From an uncultured Alistipes sp. (GTDB lineage: Bacteria; Bacteroidota; Bacteroidia; Bacteroidales; Rikenellaceae), in assembly GCA_944321945.1 (NCBI GenBank), contig CALUNE010000006.1, positions 52,368 through 116,367 of the forward strand: a stretch of 64,000 bases of DNA, in the 5' to 3' direction. Every line of letters starts with the position of its first letter. Within the stretch, counting starts at the first letter, position 1. The position numbers were made by a program, and so were the translations under genes. The notes below the pieces were generated by a model. The model was not told the origin of the DNA. It saw only the letters and a program-made list of their open reading frames with translations, and searched no databases. Shown here in pieces: positions 37,444 to 44,575 of this stretch.

Positions 37444-38895
37444 ATGAGACTTTATACTATCGGTCGGTCTGCCCAGTCCCAGATCGTTCTGAACAGCGAA
37501 TTCTGCAGTTCGAACCATGCCGAACTGCTGGTGCTCGACAACGGCGACATGCTGCTCACGGACAAGGGCAGCAGCAACGGAACCTATGTCAACGGTTCGA
37601 AAATCGCTCCGGGAAAAGAGGTGCGCGTCACGCGTCTGGATACGGTGGCCTTTGCCAACGAGAAACTGAACTGGGCGCTTGTCCCGGCGATCCAGCAGGG
37701 CGATGTCAAGCGGATCATCAGCATCGGCACCAATTCACTGAATACCATCCGGCTCCACAGCCCCATGGTGAGCCGCTTCCATGCGACCGTCAAGCAGAAG
37801 AGCGACGGCCGCTGGTTCATCTGCGACCACAGTTCGAACGGCACGAGCGTCAACGGCGTGATGATCCCCAAGGATCAGGATTTCCCCATCAAGAAGCGCG
37901 ACGTGATCAAGTGTGCCGACGAACAGATCATCAATCCGATCGGTTCGTCCGCCGATTCGAAGCCGAGATCCCGGGTGATGGGTGCCGTGATTGCCGGATG
38001 TGCGGTTGCCGTGCTGGTCGTGGCCGGAGTGTTTGCCTATTTCCACTTCTCGTGGACCGAGTCGCGGATCTACAAGACCTACTCCCCGGCAACGGCCGCC
38101 ATCATCACGAGCTACTACTACACCATCTCCTCGCCCGATATCCAGACGCTGCGGATTGTCTGGAACGAGAAGCTGCAAGAGTGGGTCAATCTGGAGAACA
38201 GCAACGAACGGATGATCTCGGCCGCCACCGGATTCTTCATCTCGGAGGACGGCGTCATCGTATCGAACCTGCATGTGGCCAAACCCTGGCAGTTCGATGC
38301 CAAACTCGAAGTGCTCAAGTCCGAGTACCGGGATATTGTGCGGGCCGTCTTCGGCATCGATGTGGCTGCGGCCGACGTGCAGATCGACGGCTTCATGGAC
38401 AATATCATCCTGGTGCCCAACGGCCAGATCATCGATCAGACCAACGCGATCCGCTGCCGGAACATCTATTCGAGCAAGTCGAAAGAGGTGGATCTGGCCA
38501 TCTTCCAGACGATGAACAACCGGCTGCCCGACGGTGTCTCCTATATTCCGGTGTCCCGGATCCAGAATGAGGATCTTCCCGTCGGCACGCAGGTCTATGC
38601 CATGGGCTTCCCGATGCTCGAGATGCTCCAGGATATCGGCGATTTCGAGAAGATGCCCTCCAAACCGCTGCAGGCCAACGGCGTCTCGGGCGACATCACG
38701 CAGAACAACCACAAGGTGGAGTACGGGCTGAGCGTTCCGATCGCCGAAGGATCGAGCGGATCGCCGGTCTTCGACAACAAGGGCCGTCTGGTGGGTGTCG
38801 TCGATGCGGGCATCACCAATACCCAGGGATTCAATTTCGCTGTCAAGGCCCGCTATATCAACCACCTGCTGAAGGAGGCTCAAAAAGAGTATTAA
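37444..38895 (+). CDS. Double FHA, membrane-anchored trypsin-like protease
   Basis: A 483-residue protein with two FHA domains, one membrane helix (about 183-203) and a C-terminal trypsin/HtrA-like protease outside the inner membrane. FHA1 (about 1-75) has TIGRSAQSQI and SSNGTYVNG. FHA2 (about 88-165) has SIGTNSLNTI, where Thr replaces the Arg that usually binds phosphate, then VSRFHATVKQ and SSNGTSVNG. The protease triad is readable: His277 in VSNLHVA, Asp350 in KEVDLAIF and Ser438 in GSSGSPVFDNKGRLVGV. No PDZ domain is seen. The arrangement links cytoplasmic phosphothreonine binding to periplasmic proteolysis. Confidence 0.88.
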   Translation: MRLYTIGRSAQSQIVLNSEFCSSNHAELLVLDNGDMLLTDKGSSNGTYVNGSKIAPGKEVRVTRLDTVAFANEKLNWALVPAIQQGDVKRIISIGTNSLNTIRLHSPMVSRFHATVKQKSDGRWFICDHSSNGTSVNGVMIPKDQDFPIKKRDVIKCADEQIINPIGSSADSKPRSRVMGAVIAGCAVAVLVVAGVFAYFHFSWTESRIYKTYSPATAAIITSYYYTISSPDIQTLRIVWNEKLQEWVNLENSNERMISAATGFFISEDGVIVSNLHVAKPWQFDAKLEVLKSEYRDIVRAVFGIDVAAADVQIDGFMDNIILVPNGQIIDQTNAIRCRNIYSSKSKEVDLAIFQTMNNRLPDGVSYIPVSRIQNEDLPVGTQVYAMGFPMLEMLQDIGDFEKMPSKPLQANGVSGDITQNNHKVEYGLSVPIAEGSSGSPVFDNKGRLVGVVDAGITNTQGFNFAVKARYINHLLKEAQKEY

Positions 38896-38937
38896 ACCGC
38901 GGGATGTCAGGTTTCCCTGCATAAATTACCAACAGAC

Positions 38938-40272
38938 ATGACGACCAGATTCATTGCGATATGCGGCGCCTTCGTGGCGGGTGTGTGCCCGTTGGTCGCG
39001 CAGAATATCGATCAGGTTTATGTAAAAGACGGCTCCGTGTATGAAGGCTACATCTCGGAGCAGATTCCCGGGAAAAGCCTCACCGTGACGACCGAGAAGG
39101 CTACGCTGGTGGTCGAATCGTCCGATGTGGTCTCGATCGACTACACCTCGCGGCGCGTCGGAGAGCTCCCCGAACGGCTTCGGGAGTGGGCCCTCGAAAA
39201 CCGGGACTGGACAGATCGCGTCGACGTGGCGACGGTGTCGCTGCGCAACGACCGCGAGTTGCACGACGTGATCGTGCTGGAGCAGGGGGCCCGGCTCAAG
39301 CTGCTCTCGATGGCCGACGACCGCTTTACGCTGCCGTGGTCCGAGCTCCTCAGGACGACCAAAACCCCCAATTCAGACGATGCCGAATCCGGCATCCGGG
39401 ACATCATCACGATGAAGGACGGAACCCGTTACGAGGGTCAGATCATCGAGCAGATGCTTCCCGAAGCCGAGATCAAGATCCGCTCGCTCGACGGCGTGGT
39501 TTATACCGCCAGCATGAAGCAGGTTCAGAGCCTCGGCTCCGAGCGGATCGATTTCAACATTCCGCTGTGGAAGCAGACCCCGCTGCTGGACCGGGTCGAA
39601 CTCAAAAACGGGGAGACGGTCGAGGGTTTCATCCTCTCGCGCCGCGTGGGCACCGACATTACGATGGCTGTCCGGCAGACGGGGGCCGAGAAGACAATCC
39701 CGCTTTCGGAGATTGCCGTCTATCGGAAAGAGGTCAACGCCTCGTACGACCCCTCCGCCGAATCGGAATATGAGCCGGAACCCGCACCGGAACCTGCATC
39801 GGAACCCGCGCAGGAACCGACGTTTGCGACGGAGCAACCCGCCGTTGGCGAGGTGCTCGTCAACGGGAAGCCGGCCAGCCGTCTCTCCGTGATCCCCTAC
39901 ACGCGGAAGGTCTTCCTGGTGAAGGATCCCGTGACGATCGAAGTGGCGGTGACCGATACGGTGCGCATCGAGATGCCGTCCGTGCTGCACTCGCAGGTCC
40001 GCGTCGTGAAGACGACCGACAAGCCCGTCTTTACCTCGGAACGGTTGCAGCTCTGGGCGGGGACCTATCCGACCTATACGGAGAAGGCTGCGTCCGCCTC
40101 CCTTGCCCAGACGGATGCCCGCTATGTCATGGAGGAGATCGACAACGGCCGGAAAACCTTGCTGACGATCCATTTCTCCCAGCCGGGAACCTACGTGATC
40201 CTGCCTTTGGACGAGAACTCGACGTGTATTGCCCTGCGGGTGAAGTTCCAGTGGGCGTTCCGTTCGAAATAA
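38938..40272 (+). CDS. Secreted protein with three KDG-x-EG repeats, unknown function
   Basis: A 444-residue exported protein (signal peptide ending near LVAQN, about residue 21). Three related beta modules are visible: VYVKDGSVYEGYISEQIPGK (about 26-50), ITMKDGTRYEGQIIEQMLPE (about 156-185) and VELKNGETVEGFILSRRVGT (about 220-245). A Glu-Pro repeat linker (PEPAPEPASEPAQEP, about 275-295) separates these from a beta-rich C-terminal domain. I do not recognise the family. Position between the protease and the second kinase suggests a periplasmic component of the same system. Confidence 0.7.
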   Translation: MTTRFIAICGAFVAGVCPLVAQNIDQVYVKDGSVYEGYISEQIPGKSLTVTTEKATLVVESSDVVSIDYTSRRVGELPERLREWALENRDWTDRVDVATVSLRNDRELHDVIVLEQGARLKLLSMADDRFTLPWSELLRTTKTPNSDDAESGIRDIITMKDGTRYEGQIIEQMLPEAEIKIRSLDGVVYTASMKQVQSLGSERIDFNIPLWKQTPLLDRVELKNGETVEGFILSRRVGTDITMAVRQTGAEKTIPLSEIAVYRKEVNASYDPSAESEYEPEPAPEPASEPAQEPTFATEQPAVGEVLVNGKPASRLSVIPYTRKVFLVKDPVTIEVAVTDTVRIEMPSVLHSQVRVVKTTDKPVFTSERLQLWAGTYPTYTEKAASASLAQTDARYVMEEIDNGRKTLLTIHFSQPGTYVILPLDENSTCIALRVKFQWAFRSK

Positions 40273-40303
40273 TTGCATCACTTACACCACAGAAAGCCGA
40301 AAT

Positions 40304-41389
40304 ATGAACATCATAAGGATTCAAGGCGAAGCCGAGCGCTATCAGGGCATCTACTACGAATATGACCGCGACAGCACCCCGCTTGGCGAAGGCGGCATGG
40401 GACGGATCTTCCACGGATTCCGGGTCGACGAGATGTCGAATTTCCGGATCTATGTGGCCATCAAGGAGATCCGCGACGACATGGCGCGTGACCCGCAGCT
40501 GATCGAGCGGGCCATGCGCGAATCGTCGATTCAGATCGTACACGAGAATCTGCTGCGCATGTACGGATTCGTCTCCAACGTCGAGTACGATCCCATGCAC
40601 GATGCCAACATCGTCCGTTACTACATGATCATGGAACGTCTGGTCGGGGTCAATCTCGATCAGGTCCTCAAGGGCGTTACGGCCGACAAGTCCGGCATGC
40701 AGATCCCGCTGGCTCAGGAGCTGTACGAACTTTATACGACGGATCGCGATGCCGCCGTGGTGAAGATCATGCGCGGCGTCCTGTCCGGCATCATGGCCCT
40801 GCACGACAAGGGGTATATCCACCGGGATATCGACCCGAGCAACATCATGGTTACGATCGACGGCAAGATCAAGCTGATCGATTTCGGCGTGTGCAAGCAT
40901 ATCGATGCCGCGGTGCAGGAGAAAAAGCTGACCAGTGCCGGATCGTTCCTGGGCAAGGTCAATTATGCGGCCCCGGAGCTTGCGCTGGGCGACGTCCAGC
41001 ACCAGGACCGCACGACCGATATCTATGCGCTGGGCATTCTGATCTACCAGTTGTGCGTCGGACGTCTGCCGTTCAGCGGCTCCGATCAGGAGGTGCTCTC
41101 GGCCCAGATCTCCAAGAAGGTCCCCGTGGGGGATATCCCCAACAAGGATCTGCGGCGCATCGTCGAGAAGGCCACTCAGAAACAACAGTCCAAACGCTAT
41201 CAGAACGGTGCCGAATTCATCGTGGATCTCGAGCGGGTCAGCCCCCGGACCAAAAGCGGCAAAACCGACCCCGGTGCGGTATCGTTTCAGATGCCGCAGC
41301 GGGCTTCGGCGCCTCTGGCGTGGTGGTTGTGGCCGGTTTCGGCGGTCGCCGGACTTGTCATCGGTCTGTTATTAAACTTCGTTCTCTGA
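40304..41389 (+). CDS. Membrane-tethered Ser/Thr protein kinase 2 (atypical catalytic loop)
   Basis: A 361-residue Hanks-type kinase with Gly-rich loop PLGEGGMGRIFHG (26-38), ATP-binding Lys54 in VAIKEI, catalytic loop HRDIDPSN (173-180) and DFG at 193-195, then a C-terminal membrane helix at about 337-360. The residue after the catalytic Asp is unusual: Asp177 stands where nearly all Ser/Thr kinases have Lys (HRDxKxxN). The other key residues are present, so it may be an altered kinase or a pseudokinase. Its stop overlaps the start of the next gene by one base (TGATG). Confidence 0.9.
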   Translation: MNIIRIQGEAERYQGIYYEYDRDSTPLGEGGMGRIFHGFRVDEMSNFRIYVAIKEIRDDMARDPQLIERAMRESSIQIVHENLLRMYGFVSNVEYDPMHDANIVRYYMIMERLVGVNLDQVLKGVTADKSGMQIPLAQELYELYTTDRDAAVVKIMRGVLSGIMALHDKGYIHRDIDPSNIMVTIDGKIKLIDFGVCKHIDAAVQEKKLTSAGSFLGKVNYAAPELALGDVQHQDRTTDIYALGILIYQLCVGRLPFSGSDQEVLSAQISKKVPVGDIPNKDLRRIVEKATQKQQSKRYQNGAEFIVDLERVSPRTKSGKTDPGAVSFQMPQRASAPLAWWLWPVSAVAGLVIGLLLNFVL

Positions 41390-42939
41390 TGAAAAACCTT
41401 GCGGCTATCACTCTGTTGTTGGCGAGCGTGCTGCTCCCGAATCTCTCCGCCGGACAGGAACAGTCCAATGCGGAGCGGCGGCGGATGAATTCCCGTCTGC
41501 TGGACGCCATCGAGACCTACGAGGCCTGTGCCTCGATGTCCGACCGCGATTCGAAGTACATCTTCCTCCAGTTGTGCGACAGCTCGGCGCTGATCTACTC
41601 GGATCTGCTGGACCATGCTCCGGGCCGGCGGATCCCGGTGGCGGAATATGTCGGCATGTTGCAGGAACGGCAGAACGTTACGGCCGAAATCCGCAATGTG
41701 ACGTGCGATGCCCCGTTCTGGAAGGACGGCGCCTGGCACATCGTGGCCCGCTTCGCCAAGAACCTGAGCTACAACGACGAAAACAGCGTTCTGTTTTCGT
41801 CGCGGGAGTATTACCGGGCCGATTACGATCTGGCCGTGGAGTTTGTCTACGATCGCGAGGCGGATCTTTGCCGGATTGTCGACATCGACGGTTCGCTGAA
41901 GAGCTCCGTGGAGCCGTTGCCCGACCGATACATCGTCATCAGCAAGAATTCCGAAAATGACGAACGCCTCTGGTGCGGCAACTCCCATCCCGTGTTCAAC
42001 AGCTTCGACCAGGCTTTCGCCCGGCAGGGGACACTGCGCTCGTGGCACGACGACGTGCGCATCAAGGCCGATACGCTGGCCCGCACGGAGCATTACGACA
42101 TGCTGTCGCTCTCCTACAAGAAGAAGCACTGGCGCGCCAAGGCCCATGCGGCCCTGTCGCTCGGTTCGGCATTCAAGCTCTCGACGCCGGTCAATTTCTC
42201 GACGTCGGCTTCGTCGGCCTTCGAGACCGGTGTGGATATCGGTTATGCGATTCCGGTCGGACGGTCGCTCAGCATCGGAATCTACACGGGAATCGCTCTG
42301 TCGTCGAGCAAACTGACGCTCGAGGCGGCTGACATGAGCTATTCCTACATGACGACCGATCCGACCGGCCGCTCCTACCGCAGAAGTTACCGGCTCGACA
42401 AGGTCTCGGAGAGCGTCCAGTTCACCGACATGGTCGTTCCGTTCTATTTGAGTTTCGAACACAAACTGGCCCGGAATCTTTCGCTCGGATGGAATCTCGG
42501 AGGCAAGTTTTATCTGAACAACTCGATCAAGGTGACGCCATTCCATATCACCGGCAGCGTCACGGGCGATTACGACGGTCAGATCGTCACCGACGCGGCG
42601 GAGAATGCCCTGGGGGTGATCGACCGCGATTACGATCGCTTCCTCTATCCGGAGAGCTACTGCAATTCGACGTCGATGAGTCTGCTCGGCGGATTGTCGG
42701 TCAATTACAACGTTCTGAAGCAGAATCTGTTCGTTTATGCGAAATTCAGCTACGAGATGGGAATCGGTGCGGTTCACGAATCGGACGAGGCGCTCTATTT
42801 CAGCGAGGGCAATTCGGTCTATCCGCTGGTCTATTCGGGACGTCTGGGGGAGGATGTGGCCACGCGTTCGTTCATGGGCTGCGTATCGTTCACGCGTCAG
42901 GCCATGTGGCTGGAATTGGGTCTAATGTTTAAATTTTAG
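41389..42939 (+). CDS. Outer-membrane beta-barrel protein, unknown function
   Basis: A 516-residue exported protein (signal peptide ending near NLSAGQE). The first 240 residues form a soluble domain with no recognised family (DAPFWKDGAWHIVARFAKNL). The rest is a run of amphipathic strands such as FETGVDIGYAIPVGRSLSIG and ARNLSLGWNLGGKFYL, ending in LELGLMFKF with a terminal Phe as in outer-membrane barrels. Start ATG 41389 overlaps the kinase stop; the in-frame extension back to 40891 lies inside the kinase. It is probably the outer-membrane part of the envelope system. Confidence 0.78.
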   Translation: MKNLAAITLLLASVLLPNLSAGQEQSNAERRRMNSRLLDAIETYEACASMSDRDSKYIFLQLCDSSALIYSDLLDHAPGRRIPVAEYVGMLQERQNVTAEIRNVTCDAPFWKDGAWHIVARFAKNLSYNDENSVLFSSREYYRADYDLAVEFVYDREADLCRIVDIDGSLKSSVEPLPDRYIVISKNSENDERLWCGNSHPVFNSFDQAFARQGTLRSWHDDVRIKADTLARTEHYDMLSLSYKKKHWRAKAHAALSLGSAFKLSTPVNFSTSASSAFETGVDIGYAIPVGRSLSIGIYTGIALSSSKLTLEAADMSYSYMTTDPTGRSYRRSYRLDKVSESVQFTDMVVPFYLSFEHKLARNLSLGWNLGGKFYLNNSIKVTPFHITGSVTGDYDGQIVTDAAENALGVIDRDYDRFLYPESYCNSTSMSLLGGLSVNYNVLKQNLFVYAKFSYEMGIGAVHESDEALYFSEGNSVYPLVYSGRLGEDVATRSFMGCVSFTRQAMWLELGLMFKF

Positions 42940-42950
42940 TCTGAAGAATC

Positions 42951-43913
42951 ATGGACAATAAAAGAATATTGAGTATTGTCGGTTTGGTCCTGACCTTTTT
43001 TGCCTGCATGGCGGTCGGTTACTTCATCCCGATCGGAGAACGTTCTGCCTCGACCCTGTTTGCCTCCGGCACCGGCGGTGGCGGAGGTGGCGGTGGGGGA
43101 GCCGACGACGTGCTCTTCGGAGGCGGAACCTCCGGAGGATCGTCTCGCGGGACGGATGCGTCGGCCCCGGATGCGTCGGCCCCGGATGCGTCGGCCTCGA
43201 ATGCGGAGAATCCCGCCGGTGCGGATTCCCGGATGCAGGAGGGTGTGACACCCGGTGCTGCCCAGACACCCGGTACGGCCCAGACGCCCGGTGCTGCCCA
43301 GACGCCCGGCGCCCCCGCAAGCGCCTCGCAGACCGGAGCCGCCTCGCAGACCGCTGTCGGAGGAGCGACGGCCACGGCCGGAACGTCGGCCACGATACCC
43401 GTCATCGAGGGCAAGCCGTTGGTCGGACGGGCCAACAAGCGTTTCGGTTTCGCCTGCCGCGCCAAGGCAACGGTGGCTTCGGGCGATCCGCTGGAGTATC
43501 GGCTCTGCGAGGTGGGTACCTCCGAGGTGAAATACCGTTCGACGAACGGCGGTTTTGCCCTGGTCGTGCCGTCGGAGAGCGGAAAGTATGATCTGGTGGT
43601 CGAGAACACCCGCACCCGCGAACAGACACGCATGACCATCGGCGGCTTCGACAAGGTCGTCAAACTCTCGGCTGCGATGCTGCAGGAGAAACTGAACAAG
43701 CCGATGGACGACTGGTTCTACATCTACTTCGTCGAGGACAAGGATCTGACGATCGATTACGAATACATTCCCGAAGGCTTCGTTCCGGCCCGCAGCGTCG
43801 GGGCGCTGATGAGCGACCGTACGGCCAACGGCTGGACGATCGAGGTGGTCGGGACACCGCAATATGACGAATACAACCAGGTTCGACGCTTCAAGGTGCG
43901 GATCAAGGAATAA
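42951..43913 (+). CDS. Membrane-anchored protein with Gly-rich and TPG-repeat linker
   Basis: A 320-residue protein with an N-terminal membrane anchor (about 6-26), a nine-Gly run, DASAP repeats, then four TPG repeats (TPGAAQTPGTAQTPGAAQ and TPGAPAS), and a folded C-terminal domain of about 180 residues (KPLVGRANKRFGFACRAKAT onwards). The linker is encoded by perfect 15-bp and 18-bp tandem repeats. The folded domain is not recognised. The Thr-Pro repeats are possible phosphorylation sites, but they are probably on the periplasmic side if the anchor has the usual orientation. Confidence 0.68.
   Translation: MDNKRILSIVGLVLTFFACMAVGYFIPIGERSASTLFASGTGGGGGGGGGADDVLFGGGTSGGSSRGTDASAPDASAPDASASNAENPAGADSRMQEGVTPGAAQTPGTAQTPGAAQTPGAPASASQTGAASQTAVGGATATAGTSATIPVIEGKPLVGRANKRFGFACRAKATVASGDPLEYRLCEVGTSEVKYRSTNGGFALVVPSESGKYDLVVENTRTREQTRMTIGGFDKVVKLSAAMLQEKLNKPMDDWFYIYFVEDKDLTIDYEYIPEGFVPARSVGALMSDRTANGWTIEVVGTPQYDEYNQVRRFKVRIKE
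43155..43199 (+). repeat. Three 15-bp tandem repeats
   Basis: Units GATGCGTCGGCCCCG at 43155 and 43170 are identical and the third (43185-43199) has one change. They encode Asp-Ala-Ser-Ala-Pro in the linker of the anchored protein. Confidence 0.9.
43248..43319 (+). repeat. Four 18-bp tandem repeats encoding TPGxAQ
   Basis: Units starting at 43248, 43266, 43284 and 43302 are of the form ACNCCCGGTGCTGCCCAG, the last one diverged. Copy number could vary between strains by slippage. Confidence 0.85.
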
Positions 43914-43926
43914 TCCCGTACGGACT

Positions 43927-44553
43927 ATGAAACGAATTTACTTGCTCATGTTGGGTCTGCTGCTGGGAGCCGTGGAGGCTCCGGCCCAGCAGAAGTCGGA
44001 TCAGGACCTTGCGTTCATCTATATCGCGCACGACGAGTATACGGCCGTGCAGTCGCTCATCGAACGTCTCAAGGATGCCTATACCGATGCGATCAACTAT
44101 CCCGAATCGCGCGCCGTGATCTTCTATCTGGCCAATGCCGAGAATCCGATCGTCGTCCAGGTGAACACGAAATACGACAATCAGCAGGACTTCACCCGCA
44201 TCATCGACGAACTGCAGACCAAGCGTTCGCACAACGTCGAGCCCGTGGTGGATTGCGAACGCATCCAGGAGATCTTCAATGCCGACGATCTGATCGACGA
44301 CTCCGGCCGGGGGCTGTACCGCTCGGTCGAGTGGACCTATTACGTGAATTCGACCTTCTGGGCGCTGATGTACAACGAGAGTGTCATCGCACGGCTGTTC
44401 TTCGTCATGGACATGGCCCGGATGATCGAATCGGGCTACCTGCGGGTCAACATCATGTACGGGGAGTCGGACACGCTGCCCTACGACGAGAAGAACCCCT
44501 TCGGAAACAAGGCTCTGTGCGCTTCGGCCAAATTCCTGCCGATGCCCTATTAA
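43927..44553 (+). CDS. Small exported protein, unknown function
   Basis: A 208-residue exported protein; signal peptide about 1-21 (EAPAQQ). An upstream in-frame start at 43864 overlaps the previous gene and is rejected in favour of ATG 43927. The mature part is alpha/beta (DLAFIYIAHDEYTAVQSLIE, AVIFYLANAENPIVVQVNT) with an ending LCASAKFLPMPY. No family is recognised. It lies 13 bp after the TPG-repeat gene and 22 bp before the von Willebrand A gene, so it is likely to act with them in the periplasm. Confidence 0.68.
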   Translation: MKRIYLLMLGLLLGAVEAPAQQKSDQDLAFIYIAHDEYTAVQSLIERLKDAYTDAINYPESRAVIFYLANAENPIVVQVNTKYDNQQDFTRIIDELQTKRSHNVEPVVDCERIQEIFNADDLIDDSGRGLYRSVEWTYYVNSTFWALMYNESVIARLFFVMDMARMIESGYLRVNIMYGESDTLPYDEKNPFGNKALCASAKFLPMPY

Positions 44554-44575
44554 AGTGAAACAATTTACGTTGGAG

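Noticed and set aside
43155-43319. CRISPR-like repeats
   Set aside because: The units are direct tandem repeats with no spacers and lie in frame in a coding gene.
44555-44575. GTG start for the vWA protein
   Set aside because: It adds seven residues before a good signal peptide; ATG 44576 is the better start.
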